Of a stretch of DNA of 63,221 bases, positions 8,182 through 17,205 are shown one piece after another. Each line of letters opens with the position of its first letter. Positions within the stretch are counted from its first letter, which is position 1. The stretch lies in contig NZ_JAKZFD010000017.1 of the NCBI RefSeq assembly GCF_022549225.1, positions 1 to 63,221 of the forward strand. The letters are read 5' to 3'. The notes under the pieces were generated by a model that was not told the origin of the DNA, searched no databases, and saw nothing but the letters and a program-made list of their open reading frames with translations. Both the position numbers and the translations under genes were made by a program. The stretch is from Pelomonas sp. CA6. GTDB taxonomy: Bacteria > Pseudomonadota > Gammaproteobacteria > Burkholderiales > Burkholderiaceae_C.

Positions 8182-8214
8182 ATGTCTCAACAGACCTTAG
8201 CAACCCCGAGCACC

Positions 8215-8646
8215 ATGTACGGCAACACTTCCCCCTTCGCCTCGCGCGGCCAGCGCGCCAGCCAGATGTACAGCCGGGTCGGTGTCGAGACCGATGTGCT
8301 CAACGCCAGCCCGCACCGCCTGGTGACCCTGCTGTTCGATGGCGCGATGGACGCCATGACCCAGGCCCTGGGCGCGCTGCAGACCGGCCAGGGCGAGCTG
8401 AAGAACCGCAGCCTGACCCGCGCCGTGCGCATCCTGGACGAAGGCCTGAAGGCCGCGCTGAACCTGGAGTCCGGCTCGCTGGCCGGCGATCTGCGCGACC
8501 TCTACGCCTATCTGTGCCTGCGCCTGACCCAGGCCAATCTGCACAGCGATGCCGCCGCGATCGAGGAGTGCCAGCGTCTGCTGCAACCGATACGCGAGGC
8601 CTGGATCAGCATCGGCACCCGGGTGGATTCCGCCCAGGCCGCCTGA
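8215..8646 (+). CDS. fliS: flagellin export chaperone FliS
   Basis: A 143-residue cytoplasmic helical protein that binds the flagellin C-terminus and keeps it export-competent. The family pattern is visible: MYGNTSPF, YSRVGVETDVLNASPHRLV, LLFDGAMDAMTQAL, then NLESGSLAGDLRDLYAYL. I chose the ATG at 8215, not the in-frame ATG at 8182, because the sigma28 -10 box ends at 8181 and the message must start later. The shorter form also begins like typical FliS proteins (M-Y/F-G). The ribosome site is weak (CCGAG). fliT follows 44 bp downstream, so the two are probably one transcript. Confidence 0.93.
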   Translation: MYGNTSPFASRGQRASQMYSRVGVETDVLNASPHRLVTLLFDGAMDAMTQALGALQTGQGELKNRSLTRAVRILDEGLKAALNLESGSLAGDLRDLYAYLCLRLTQANLHSDAAAIEECQRLLQPIREAWISIGTRVDSAQAA

Positions 8647-8690
8647 CCCACGCCCTGCCCCCGACAAACCGCTTCCGCACGGATCCCGAC

Positions 8691-8990
8691 ATGAACACGC
8701 AACTCCTCAGCTACTACGAAGCCATCGAGCAAGCCAGCGCCGACATGCTCAACGCCGCCCGTTCGGGCAACTGGGACGAGGTGGTGAAGCTGGAAGGCGC
8801 CTGCGTGCTGCTGATCTCGCAGCTCAAGCATGCCGCCAATCGCGAGCAGCTGGCCCCCGAGGAGGCCCAGCTGAAGACCCGCATCATGCAGCGCATCCTG
8901 CTCAACGACGCCGAGATCCGTCACCTGGCCGAACCCTGGCTGGAGGACCTGGACCAGATGCTCAAGGGCAAGTCCAAGATCGTCCACTGA
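8691..8990 (+). CDS. fliT: flagellar chaperone FliT
   Basis: A 99-residue, all-helical protein starting MNTQLLSYYEAIEQASADML. Length and position after fliS match FliT, the chaperone for the cap protein FliD, which in enterics also curbs FlhDC. Sequence conservation in this family is low, so the call rests partly on context. The frame is open further upstream, but earlier starts overlap fliS heavily and give no FliT-like sequence. No strong ribosome site is seen. Probably cotranscribed with fliS from the sigma28 promoter. Confidence 0.82.
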   Translation: MNTQLLSYYEAIEQASADMLNAARSGNWDEVVKLEGACVLLISQLKHAANREQLAPEEAQLKTRIMQRILLNDAEIRHLAEPWLEDLDQMLKGKSKIVH

Positions 8991-9052
8991 AAGGCCTGCG
9001 GCCCCGCGTCCGAGGCCGCCCCGGACAACGAGCCCACGAAGCCATCGCCGAG

Positions 9053-9787
9053 ATGCCTGACACCCGCGCCGCCCGCTCCTCGCCGGCCGAGTTCCGCCTG
9101 GACAGCCCGGCCGAGATCCAGGGCTGGTTGCGCGAGTTGCTGGCCCGCCAGCAGCGCATCCAGCTCTGCACGCCGGACGGTCTGGGCGTCCACAGCGTGC
9201 TGCTGGCGCTGGATGCAACCCATGGCGCGCTGAGCCTGGAAGTTCCGCCCGAGAACGAAGCGCTGGACGAGCTGCTGCAAAGCCAGGAGGTCCAGGCCAC
9301 CGCCTATCTGGACCGCATCCGTCTGGAGTTCGAACTGCCGGGACTGTGCCGCGTCGACGGCGCGAGCGGCCGCGTGCTGCGCGCCGCGCTGCCGACCGAG
9401 CTCTACCGCTTTCAGCGCCGCCAGGCCTACCGCGTCAGCGCCGGCAGCGGGCTCTACCCGGCGCTGTGCCTGGGTGGCGAAGCCCCGCTGCGGCTGCGGG
9501 TGATCAACCTGAGCATGGGAGGGCTGGCGCTGCTGTGGCCCGCCACGCTGGAGCTGCCGGCCGAACAGGCGCTGATCGAAGGGGCCGAGCTGGAGCTGGA
9601 CCTCGACACCCAGATTGCCCTGTGCCTGCGCGTGCAGCATGTCACGCCCGCCGAAGGCCCCCACCCTGCCCAGCTGGGCTGTGGCTTCGAACAGCTCAGC
9701 GCAATGGCGGCACGCGCGCTGCAGCGCTACATCGACCAGGCCCAGAAACGCGAGCGGCTGATGCGCCGCACATCCGGCGCCGACTGA
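9053..9787 (+). CDS. ycgR: YcgR-type flagellar brake, PilZ-domain c-di-GMP receptor
   Basis: A 244-residue cytoplasmic protein in two parts. The N-terminal YcgR-like domain is at about 15-115. The PilZ domain at about 117-235 carries both c-di-GMP motifs: RRQAYR (122-127, RxxxR) and NLSMGG (152-157, [D/N]xSxxG). Family knowledge: on binding c-di-GMP, YcgR docks on the motor (FliG/FliM/MotA) and slows rotation. Its place behind fliST supports that role. I used the ATG at 9053; upstream in-frame sequence overlaps fliT and does not look like protein. The ribosome site is weak. fliE converges from the other side, with a hairpin between. Confidence 0.88.
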   Translation: MPDTRAARSSPAEFRLDSPAEIQGWLRELLARQQRIQLCTPDGLGVHSVLLALDATHGALSLEVPPENEALDELLQSQEVQATAYLDRIRLEFELPGLCRVDGASGRVLRAALPTELYRFQRRQAYRVSAGSGLYPALCLGGEAPLRLRVINLSMGGLALLWPATLELPAEQALIEGAELELDLDTQIALCLRVQHVTPAEGPHPAQLGCGFEQLSAMAARALQRYIDQAQKRERLMRRTSGAD

Positions 9788-9799
9788 GCGTCGGCGGTC

Positions 9800-9816
9800 G
9801 CGGCCGGACCGGCCGC
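9800..9816. terminator. hairpin between convergent ycgR and fliE
   Basis: GCGGCCG (9800-9806) / CGGCCGC (9810-9816) with a 3-nt loop lies in the 34-bp gap between the two stop codons. There is no T tract on either side. It is placed to serve both genes. Confidence 0.5.
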
Positions 9817-9821
9817 GGCAC

Positions 9822-10145
9822 TCACACCTGCATGTTCATGATCTCGGAATAGGCCGAGACCAGGCGGTTGCGCACCTGCAGCGTGGCCTGGAAGCCGATC
9901 TGCGCCTTCTGCATCGCGATCATGGTCTCTTCCAGGCTCACCGTGGGGTTGTCCAGCTGCACCTCGCGCTGCAGGCGCTGCGCCTCCTGCTGGCTGGCGC
10001 TGACCGATTTGAGCGCCTGGCTCATCGCGTCCGCAAAGCTGGCCCCGGCGGCGGCGCGCGTCGAGGCCAGCGGCTGCCCCTGCGGGGTCAGCCCGGCACG
10101 GGCGGCGGCTTGCGCGAAATCGAAGGGCTTGAGCTTCAGGTCCAT
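9822..10145 (-). CDS. fliE: flagellar hook-basal body protein FliE
   Basis: A 107-residue FliE, the first rod-type protein exported. It links the MS ring (FliF) to the rod. The C-terminal half is diagnostic: TVSLEETMIAMQKAQIGFQA, then VRNRLVSAYSEIMNMQV. The N-terminal half is variable, as usual. It is read away from fliF, so the two are divergent across a 188-bp spacer. On its own strand a sigma28-like site lies about 85-110 bp upstream. fliE is normally an early or middle flagellar gene, so late-type control would be unusual. Confidence 0.95.
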   Translation of the reverse strand: MDLKLKPFDFAQAAARAGLTPQGQPLASTRAAAGASFADAMSQALKSVSASQQEAQRLQREVQLDNPTVSLEETMIAMQKAQIGFQATLQVRNRLVSAYSEIMNMQV

Positions 10146-10228
10146 GACGCAGACAGTACGGGTGGATACCCGAGTGCTGCGAATCCTACGCAGCCCCGCC
10201 GCCGCCCAAGTGCGGAACAGGGGGCCCT

Positions 10229-10255
10229 TATTCGGCCTGTTCGCGGCTTTCTTGA
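10229..10255 (-). promoter_or_regulatory. sigma28-like promoter for fliE
   Basis: On the minus strand: TCAA (10255-10252), 15 nt, GCCGAATA (10236-10229). Spacing is exact and the -10 differs from GCCGATAA by one extra A. No sigma54 -24/-12 element (GGCAC-N5-TTGC) was found for either fliE or fliF in this spacer. Confidence 0.6.
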
Positions 10256-10333
10256 GGGCCCGGATCCGAATAATTCATCCAGCAGCGGGCATGGTCGCCC
10301 GTCCGAAGTCTTCGCACCGCCCAAAGCCGCCCC

Positions 10334-12043
10334 ATGGACAACGCCCTGAGCCCGAGCAACACCGCCCTGGCGGACCCCGACGCGGCGCCGGCCGCGCCCA
10401 CCGGTCTGGTCCAGCGGCTCACGGCCCTGCCGCTGCGCAACAAGCTGGGCCTGGGGCTGGGCCTGGCCGCACTGGTCGGCGTGCTGCTGGCGATGGCGCT
10501 GTACTCCGGCAAGACCGACTTCCGCCCGGTGTTCACCGGCCTGTCCGACAAGGACGGCGGCGCCATCATCGCCCAGCTGGCGCAGATGAACGTGCCCTAC
10601 CGCAACGAGCCAGGCGGCACCATCCTGGTGCCCGCCGCGCAGGTGTACGACGTGCGCATGAAGCTGGCCTCCGCCGGCCTGCCCAAGGGCAGCGTGGTCG
10701 GCTTCGAGCTGATGGACAAGACCTCCATCGGCCAGACCCAGTTCAACGAACGGCTGAACTTCCAGCGCGCGCTGGAAGGCGAGCTGACCCGCACCATCAC
10801 CGCGATGGCCGACGTGGCCGACGCCCGCGTGCACCTGGCCATGCCGCAGCAGAACGGCTTCTTCCGCGAACAGCAAAAGCCCAGCGCGTCGGTGATGCTG
10901 ACGCTGCGCGGCGGACGCACGCTGGACCGCGCCCAGGTGGCCGGCATCGTGCACCTGGTCTCGGCCTCGGTGCCGGAGCTGGCGCCCAAGGCCGTCTCGG
11001 TGCTGGACCAGACCGGCGCCCTGCTCTCCAACCCCAGCGACAACGGCAACGGGCTGGACAGCCAGCAGCTGCAGTACAAGCAGCAGGTCGAAGCCAACCT
11101 GAACAAGCGCATCTACGAGCTGCTGGAGCCGGTGGTGGGCCGCGAGAACCTGCGCGCCACCGTGACCGCCGACGTCGATTTTTCGCAGGTCGAATCCACC
11201 GCCGAGGAATACCGCCCCAACCAGGGCCCCAATGCCCAGGTGGCGGTACGCGCCTCGCAGACCCAGGAATCGATCAACAGCACGCCGCAGCCCCCCACCG
11301 GCGTGCCCGGCGCGGCGACCAACCAGCCTCCGGTGCCGGCCACCGCGCCCATCAATGGCGCGTCCGCGCCGCTGCAGACCGCGGGCGGCGCCGCCAACTC
11401 GCAGAGCAGCCGCCGCGAGGCGGTGACCAACTACGAGCTGGACAAGACCGTGCGCGTGACCCGCAACGCCATTGGCACGGTGCGCCGGCTCAACGCCGCG
11501 GTGGTGGTCAACCACCGCAGCATGACCGACCCCAAGGGCAAGACCAGCACCCAGCCGGTGCCGCAGGAAGAGCTGGACAAGCTCAACGACCTGGTCAAGG
11601 AAGCGCTGGGCTTCAGCCAGCAGCGCGGCGATTCGGTCAAGGTCATCAGCGCGCCCTTCGTGACCGAGAAGGTCGAGCCGGTGGACGTGCCGCTGTGGAA
11701 GCAGCCCTGGCTGCTCGAGCTGGCGCGCACCGCCGCCATCCCGGCCGCCCTGGTGCTGGTGGCGCTGATCGCGGTGTTCGGCATGGTGCGCCCGGCGATC
11801 CGCGCGGCCTACCCGCCGCCCGAGCCCCAGCCCGAGGCCGGTGCCGGCACCCAGCTCAACGCGGTCGAGGACGAGCAGCACGCGCTGCCGGGCGCCGGCG
11901 GCCTGCCGGCCCTGGAGGCGCCGATCTCCAACGACAAGCTGGAACGCGTCCGCATCATCGCCAAGGACAACCCGCTCGCGGTGGCCAACATCGTGCGCGC
12001 CTGGGTCAATGGCGAAGAGCTGGAAGCGGTGAAGAAAGGTTGA
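10334..12043 (+). CDS. fliF: flagellar MS-ring protein FliF
   Basis: A 569-residue inner-membrane protein that forms the MS ring, the base on which motor and export gate assemble. Two membrane segments bracket the periplasmic ring-building domains: about residues 37-57 (NKLGLGLGLAALVGVLLAMA) and about 460-480 (AAIPAALVLVALIAVF). YscJ/FliF domains lie at about 60-240 (TGLSDKDGGAIIAQL, LNFQRALEGELTRTI). A low-complexity Pro/Ala/Thr stretch is at about 310-360. The C-terminal cytoplasmic tail that binds FliG is conserved (NDKLERVRIIAKDNPLAVANIVRAW). It heads the fliFGHIJK group. The fliF promoter itself is not clear in the spacer shared with fliE. Confidence 0.97.
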   Translation: MDNALSPSNTALADPDAAPAAPTGLVQRLTALPLRNKLGLGLGLAALVGVLLAMALYSGKTDFRPVFTGLSDKDGGAIIAQLAQMNVPYRNEPGGTILVPAAQVYDVRMKLASAGLPKGSVVGFELMDKTSIGQTQFNERLNFQRALEGELTRTITAMADVADARVHLAMPQQNGFFREQQKPSASVMLTLRGGRTLDRAQVAGIVHLVSASVPELAPKAVSVLDQTGALLSNPSDNGNGLDSQQLQYKQQVEANLNKRIYELLEPVVGRENLRATVTADVDFSQVESTAEEYRPNQGPNAQVAVRASQTQESINSTPQPPTGVPGAATNQPPVPATAPINGASAPLQTAGGAANSQSSRREAVTNYELDKTVRVTRNAIGTVRRLNAAVVVNHRSMTDPKGKTSTQPVPQEELDKLNDLVKEALGFSQQRGDSVKVISAPFVTEKVEPVDVPLWKQPWLLELARTAAIPAALVLVALIAVFGMVRPAIRAAYPPPEPQPEAGAGTQLNAVEDEQHALPGAGGLPALEAPISNDKLERVRIIAKDNPLAVANIVRAWVNGEELEAVKKG

Positions 12044-12049
12044 TGGGCC

Positions 12050-13045
12050 ATGGACGACAAGGGCGTTGAGGACGCAGCCATCCTGCTGATGTCGCTGGGC
12101 GAGGAAGAGGCCTCCGAGGTCTTCAAGCACCTGGCCCCCAAGGAAGTGCAGAAGCTGGGCGAGACCATCGCCAAGCTCAAGGTCGTGCCGCGCGAGCGCG
12201 TCGAGAACGTGCTGGACAAGTTCGAGGCCGTCGCCGAAACCCAGAGCATGCTGGTGCAGGACACCGACGAATACGTGCGCACGGTGCTGCGCAAGGCCCT
12301 GGGCGAGGACAAGGCCAACCTGCTGCTGGACCGCATCCTGCAGGGCTCCGACGTCTCGTCGATCGAGAGCCTGAAGTGGATGGACCCGGCCTCGGTGGCG
12401 GAGCTGCTGCGCAACGAGCACCCGCAGATCGTCGCCGCCATCCTCTCCCACCTGGACTTCGACCAGAGCAGCTCGGTGCTGCGCACCTTCAGCGAGCGCC
12501 AGCGCAACGAGGTGCTGATCCGCATCGCGACGCTGGACGGCATCCAGCCGATGGCACTCAAGGACCTCAACGAGGTCATGGGCCAGATCCTGGCCGGCGG
12601 CGACCGCATGAAGAAGTCCAACCTGGGCGGCGTCAAGACCGCGGCCGAGATCATCAACATGATGGGCTCCAGCGTCGAGGCCTCAGTGCTGGACTACATC
12701 CGCGAGGCGGATGCCGACCTGGCCCAGAAGATCATGGACAACATGTTCACCTTCGAAGATCTGGAAAAGATCGACGACCGCGGCATCCAGTCCGTGCTCA
12801 AGGAGGTGCAGTCCGAGTCGCTCATCGTCGCCCTCAAGGGCGCCGGCCCCGACCTGCGCGAGAAGATCTTCCGCAACATGTCCAGCCGCGCCGCCGAGAC
12901 GCTGCGCGAGGACCTGGACTCGCGCGGCCCGGTGCGGCTGTCCGAGGTCGAGTCGGAGCAGAAGGAAATCCTCAAGATCGTGCGCCGCCTGGTCGACGAG
13001 GGCCAGATCGTGCTCGCCGGCGGCGGCGACGACCAGTTCCTGTAA
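12050..13045 (+). CDS. fliG: flagellar motor switch protein FliG
   Basis: A 331-residue rotor protein. It binds FliF with its N-terminal domain, stacks through the middle domain ([14 protein letters not shown]), and contacts the stator through the C-terminal domain. The charged torque helix is seen in [20 protein letters not shown]. The C-terminus [16 protein letters not shown] is typical. The gene starts 7 nt after the fliF stop. The length matches the family. Confidence 0.98.
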   Translation: MDDKGVEDAAILLMSLGEEEASEVFKHLAPKEVQKLGETIAKLKVVPRERVENVLDKFEAVAETQSMLVQDTDEYVRTVLRKALGEDKANLLLDRILQGSDVSSIESLKWMDPASVAELLRNEHPQIVAAILSHLDFDQSSSVLRTFSERQRNEVLIRIATLDGIQPMALKDLNEVMGQILAGGDRMKKSNLGGVKTAAEIINMMGSSVEASVLDYIREADADLAQKIMDNMFTFEDLEKIDDRGIQSVLKEVQSESLIVALKGAGPDLREKIFRNMSSRAAETLREDLDSRGPVRLSEVESEQKEILKIVRRLVDEGQIVLAGGGDDQFL

Positions 13046-13063
13046 GGCGGCCGGACAGCGACC

Positions 13064-13843
13064 ATGGTCACACGCCCGCCCCGTCAGGTGCCGCCGCCGC
13101 AACGCCCCGATGGCGAGCAGCGCACCAGCCACTACAGCCGCTTCATTCCGCGCGAGGAGCTGCAGGGCTTTTCGGCCTGGAACCCGGGCGACCTGGGCGG
13201 CCCGCCGCCGCAGCGCCCGCCGGTCAGCGCCCCGATGCCCCCTCAGCCTCCGGCCCCGCCGCCCGAGCCCGAACCGGACCTGGACGAGCTGATGCACCAG
13301 GCCCGCCAAGCCGGCTACCAGGACGGCTACCGCGACGGCATGGCGGCGCTGGACGCTTTCAAGCAGAGCTTTGCCAAGCAGATCAGCGCCCAGCTCGGCG
13401 CGCTGGTGCAGAGCTTCGACGCGGAGTTCGACGCGCTGGAGCAGCAGATGGCCGACGCGCTGGCGCGCAGCGCCGTGGAACTGGCGCGCCAGGTGGTGCG
13501 CGGCGAACTGGTGCAGCGCCCCGAGCTGATCGCCGACGTCGCTCACCAGGCCGTCGAGGCCTTGCTCATCAATGCGCGCCATGTGCGCGTGCGCGTCAAC
13601 CCCGAGGACCTGCCGCTGGTGCTGGACGGCGCCGGCGAGGAACTGCGTGCCCGCGAGGCCCAGGTCCTGCCCGACCCCACCGTCGCGCGCGGCGGCTGCA
13701 AGGTCGACGCCGACATCTGCAGCGTCGACGCGACGCTGCCGGCGCGCTGGCAGCAGGCCATGGCCGCGATCGGCCAGGCCTCGCTGTGGGAAGACCGCCG
13801 TGGCAACGGCGCCGCCGAGCCGCCCACCGGAGCCGACGCATGA
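13064..13843 (+). CDS. fliH: flagellar export ATPase regulator FliH
   Basis: A 259-residue cytoplasmic protein that dimerises and binds the N-terminus of the ATPase FliI. A Pro-rich N-terminal segment (about 1-85) leads into the family signature, [21 protein letters not shown] long helix follows, then the FliH/HrpE-type C-terminal domain ([35 protein letters not shown]). Its stop codon overlaps the fliI ATG (ATGA at 13840-13843), so the two are translationally coupled. Confidence 0.93.
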   Translation: MVTRPPRQVPPPQRPDGEQRTSHYSRFIPREELQGFSAWNPGDLGGPPPQRPPVSAPMPPQPPAPPPEPEPDLDELMHQARQAGYQDGYRDGMAALDAFKQSFAKQISAQLGALVQSFDAEFDALEQQMADALARSAVELARQVVRGELVQRPELIADVAHQAVEALLINARHVRVRVNPEDLPLVLDGAGEELRAREAQVLPDPTVARGGCKVDADICSVDATLPARWQQAMAAIGQASLWEDRRGNGAAEPPTGADA

Positions 13844-15264
13844 ACACTCGCCTGGGCCGCTGGCAGCAATACCTGGACGACCTGGAGTCCTTCGCCGCCA
13901 ACCCGGTCGGCCTGGAGCCCCAGGGCAAGCTGGTGCGCGTCGCCGGCCTGGTGCTGGAGGCCACCGGCGTCAAGGTGCCGGTGGGCTCGGTCTGCGAGAT
14001 CCACATGCCCTCCTCCGCCGCCAACCCGCGCCGCGGCCAGCGCCCGGTGCAGGCCGAGGTGGTGGGCTTCTCGGGCGACCGCGCCTACCTGATGCCCACC
14101 GACGAGGTGCACGGCCTGGCCAGCGGCGCGATGGTGCTGCCGCGCCCGGCCGCGCTGCACGGGCCGCAGCTGGGCCAGGCGCGCCACCCCTGGCGGCGCG
14201 ATGAGGACCGCGGCCTGCACCTGCCCATGGGCGACGGCCTGCTGGGCCGCGTCGTCGACCCGCAGGGCCAGCCGCTGGACCGCCGGGGCCCGCTGGAGCT
14301 GGTGCATGGCGAGCCCATGGTGCGCCGCCCGATCAACGCCATGGACCGCGACCCGGTGCGCACCCCGCTGGACACCGGCGTGCGCGCGATCAACGCCATG
14401 CTCACCGTGGGCCGCGGCCAGCGCCTGGGCCTGTTCGCCGGCACCGGCGTCGGCAAATCGGTGCTGCTGGGCATGATGGCGCGCTACACCCAGGCGGACG
14501 TGATCGTCGTCGGGCTGATCGGCGAGCGCGGCCGCGAAGTGAAGGAATTCATCGAAGACATCCTCGGCGAGGATGGCCTGCAACGCTCGGTCGTCGTCGC
14601 CGCGCCGGCCGACGCGCCGCCGCTGCTGCGCATGCAGGGCGCCAGCTACGCCACCGCGATCGCCGAGCACTTCCGCGACCGCGGCCAGCATGTGCTGCTG
14701 CTGATGGACTCGCTGACCCGCTACGCGATGGCGCAACGCGAGATCGCGCTGGCCATCGGCGAGCCGCCGGCCACCAAGGGCTATCCGCCCAGCTGCTTCG
14801 CCAAGCTGCCCCAACTGGTCGAGCGCAGCGGCAACGGCCTGGCCGGCGAAGGCTCCATCACCGCCTTCTACACCGTGCTGTCCGAGGGCGACGACCAGCA
14901 GGACCCGATCGCCGACGCGGCGCGCGGCATCCTGGATGGCCACATCGTGCTCTCGCGCGATCTGGCCGAAGCCGGCCATTACCCGGCGATCGACGTAGAA
15001 CGCTCGATCTCGCGGGTGATGACCAACGTCGCGTCGCAGCGCCATGTCGAGCAGGCGCGGCGCTTCCGCCAGCTGCTCGCCAAATACAACAAGGCCCGCG
15101 ACCTGATCCAGCTGGGCGCCTACAGCCCGGGCAGCGACCCGGAGCTGGACCTGGCCGTGCGCCTGCATCCGGACATGGTGCGCCTGCTGCAGCAGGACAT
15201 GCACCAGCCGGCCAGCCTGGGCGACAGCATCAACCAGCTTGCTGCAGTGGTCAATTTCGCCTGA
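13840..15264 (+). CDS. fliI: flagellum-specific export ATPase FliI
   Basis: A 474-residue F1-beta-like ATPase that powers unloading of export substrates. The Walker A motif GTGVGKS ends at Lys206-Ser207. [12 protein letters not shown] and the Walker B strand [20 protein letters not shown] follow, then the type III ATPase signature region [23 protein letters not shown]. The ATG at 13840 overlaps the fliH stop, and the N-terminal sequence from there matches FliI; upstream in-frame codons belong to an unrelated reading of fliG/fliH. A perfect sigma28 promoter lies across its stop codon. Confidence 0.97.
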   Translation: MNTRLGRWQQYLDDLESFAANPVGLEPQGKLVRVAGLVLEATGVKVPVGSVCEIHMPSSAANPRRGQRPVQAEVVGFSGDRAYLMPTDEVHGLASGAMVLPRPAALHGPQLGQARHPWRRDEDRGLHLPMGDGLLGRVVDPQGQPLDRRGPLELVHGEPMVRRPINAMDRDPVRTPLDTGVRAINAMLTVGRGQRLGLFAGTGVGKSVLLGMMARYTQADVIVVGLIGERGREVKEFIEDILGEDGLQRSVVVAAPADAPPLLRMQGASYATAIAEHFRDRGQHVLLLMDSLTRYAMAQREIALAIGEPPATKGYPPSCFAKLPQLVERSGNGLAGEGSITAFYTVLSEGDDQQDPIADAARGILDGHIVLSRDLAEAGHYPAIDVERSISRVMTNVASQRHVEQARRFRQLLAKYNKARDLIQLGAYSPGSDPELDLAVRLHPDMVRLLQQDMHQPASLGDSINQLAAVVNFA

Positions 15265-15277
15265 ACGCTGCCGATAA
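15251..15277 (+). promoter_or_regulatory. internal sigma28 promoter upstream of fliJ
   Basis: TCAA (15251-15254), exactly 15 nt, GCCGATAA (15270-15277). It spans the fliI stop codon (15262-15264) and lies 20 bp before the fliJ ATG. As strong a match as the fliD promoter, it would allow late expression of fliJ and fliK apart from fliFGHI. Confidence 0.8.
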
Positions 15278-15297
15278 CACGAACATGAGGTGAGCCC

Positions 15298-15768
15298 ATG
15301 ATCAACCAATCCCTGCAGACCCTCCAAGTGCTGTTGGAGCGCGCCGAAGCCGAACGCGACGAAGCGCTGCGCCAGCTCCAGGACGCCCAGTCGCGCGCCC
15401 AGGCCGCGCGCTCGCAGCACGATCAGCTGTCCCAATACCGCGGGGAATACCAGCAGCGCTGGACCCAGCAGTTTGCCCAGCGCACCACGACCCAGATCCT
15501 GGGCTGCTATCAGAACTTCGGGCTGCGCCTGGACCAGGCGATCCAACAGCAGCAGCATGTGGCCAGCTTTGCCGACCAGCGCCTGGAAGGCGCCCGCGAG
15601 CGCCTGCGCGAACGCGAGCTGCGCGTGGCCTCGGTGCGCAAGCTGATCGAGCGCCGCCGCGGCGAGGCGCTGCGCAAGCAACTGCGCCAGGAACAAAAGG
15701 CCACCGACGAGCAGGCCGCGCGCGCCGCGCTGCTGGCGATGAACCCGCTGACCCGCCTGGTGGCCTGA
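15298..15768 (+). CDS. fliJ: flagellar export protein FliJ
   Basis: A 156-residue, almost entirely coiled-coil protein (AEAERDEALRQLQDAQSRAQAA at the N-terminus, then ERLRERELRVASVRKLIERR). Its size and place between fliI and fliK identify FliJ, which acts as a stalk in the ATPase ring and in escorting chaperones. AGGTGAG about 5 nt before the ATG is a good ribosome site. Confidence 0.92.
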   Translation: MINQSLQTLQVLLERAEAERDEALRQLQDAQSRAQAARSQHDQLSQYRGEYQQRWTQQFAQRTTTQILGCYQNFGLRLDQAIQQQQHVASFADQRLEGARERLRERELRVASVRKLIERRRGEALRKQLRQEQKATDEQAARAALLAMNPLTRLVA

Positions 15769-15782
15769 GGGGTGTGCACGCG

Positions 15783-17063
15783 ATGAATGCCAGCCCGCCC
15801 CTGATCACCGCCGCCGCCACCGGGTCGGCCAGTGCCCATCCGCGCCGCAGCGAGGCCCTGAGCCCGCCCGACAACGGCTTCGCGCAGATGCTGCGCAGCG
15901 CGGCGCCAGCGCCGGCGCCAGCCGCGCGTACAGCCCCGCCGCCGCCGCCCGTGCGGAGTGCAGCGCCCGCGGCGCCGCATCAGAACACGGCGCCGGAAAA
16001 CCGCACGGCGCAGAATGCCGCGCCCAAGTCGCCATCGCGCCCGGCCACGGCGCCCGCCGCGCCGCAAGAGGCCAAGGCCTCATCGGCCGCGGCGTCGAAG
16101 CCGCAGAGCGCCGAAGCCACGGCGACGGACGGCGCCCACGGCGAAGACAGCGCCGGCAAGAGCGGCGAGCGCGACAAGGACGACGCCACCGCGCCGGACA
16201 GCCCCCTGGCCCGCGAGGTGCTGGCCCAACTGGGCGGCGAGACGGCCCGCGCACGGCCCGAACCGCGTGCGGATGGCGACACCGCCACCCCGCAGGGCGA
16301 CGCCACGGGCGGCCGCAAGACGTCCGCCATCGGCGACGCTGGCGACGATTCGGCCACGCAGCGCACGGGCGAACGCCAGGCTCGCGCGGCCGCCGATGAC
16401 GCCGGTGCGACCCGGGGCACGCAGCGCGCCGACGCCGACAAGGCCACGCATGAAGGCGCCGCCGCCGCATCCGGCACCGCCGCGTCCGAACAGGCGGCTC
16501 CGGCCGCCAAGGGTGCCGGCGAAGCCGCGCCCGGCAGCTTCCAGGCTCAACTGGCCCAGGCGACCCAGGCCCAGCAGCCCGCCACGCACGCCCACGGGGC
16601 GGCCAACACCCCGCAGCGCGAGCTGCAGATGGCCCATCCGCTGCACAGCGATCAGTTCGCGCCGGAGGTGGCGGCGTCGCTGAGCCTGCTGATCAAGGAC
16701 GGCATCCAACAGGCCCAACTGCAGCTCAACCCGCCCGAGATGGGGCCGGTGGCGGTGCAAATCCAGCTGGACGGCACACTGGCCCAGGTGAATTTCGTCG
16801 CCGACCAGGCACAGACCCGCGACGCGCTGGAGCGCGGCCTGCCCGAACTCGCCGCAGCGCTACAGGGCCAGGGCCTGACGCTCAGCGGGGGCGGCGTGTT
16901 CGGCCAGAACGCCGGCGGCCAGGCCCGCGAGCAGGCGGGCACGCAGGAACGCTCCGCCGCGGGAGCGACCGGCCCGTCCGGCGCCGCCGACCCCGGCGCA
17001 CAGGCCCTGAGCGCCCCGCTGCCGCGGGCCCGTCCGCGTGGCGTGCTGGACCTGTATGCCTGA
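15783..17063 (+). CDS. fliK: flagellar hook-length control protein FliK
   Basis: A 426-residue exported ruler protein. The first 270 or so residues are a low-complexity Ala/Pro/Gln/Glu-rich region without fixed structure, as usual. The C-terminal Flg_hook domain (about 285-375) is clear: AQLQLNPPEMGPVAVQIQ, then GTLAQVNFVADQAQTRDAL. A FliK of this sort sets hook length and switches export specificity through FlhB. I chose the ATG at 15783 (GAGGGG about 10 nt upstream); an in-frame GTG at 15774 is possible. A gap of 142 bp separates it from fliL. Confidence 0.9.
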   Translation: MNASPPLITAAATGSASAHPRRSEALSPPDNGFAQMLRSAAPAPAPAARTAPPPPPVRSAAPAAPHQNTAPENRTAQNAAPKSPSRPATAPAAPQEAKASSAAASKPQSAEATATDGAHGEDSAGKSGERDKDDATAPDSPLAREVLAQLGGETARARPEPRADGDTATPQGDATGGRKTSAIGDAGDDSATQRTGERQARAAADDAGATRGTQRADADKATHEGAAAASGTAASEQAAPAAKGAGEAAPGSFQAQLAQATQAQQPATHAHGAANTPQRELQMAHPLHSDQFAPEVAASLSLLIKDGIQQAQLQLNPPEMGPVAVQIQLDGTLAQVNFVADQAQTRDALERGLPELAAALQGQGLTLSGGGVFGQNAGGQAREQAGTQERSAAGATGPSGAADPGAQALSAPLPRARPRGVLDLYA

Positions 17064-17126
17064 ACCTGAACCGCAGTGAACGGTGGCGGGCGCGAAGTCC
17101 GACGCCTTTTCCCTGCTATTCCATGC

Positions 17127-17154
17127 TTGAGGCAGGTCGCGGCGGTCCAATAAT
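17127..17154 (+). promoter_or_regulatory. candidate promoter of the fliLMNOPQR group
   Basis: TTGAGG (17127-17132), 16 nt, AATAAT (17149-17154) is a reasonable sigma70 site 52 bp before fliL. The same bases could be read as a degenerate sigma28 site, TTGA-N15-TCCAATAA. The sequence does not decide between them. Confidence 0.5.
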
Positions 17155-17205
17155 GAGGGCATGGAAGGCGAGGTCCGCCTTGCCTGCGCAGGACAAGGAG
17201 TTCCC

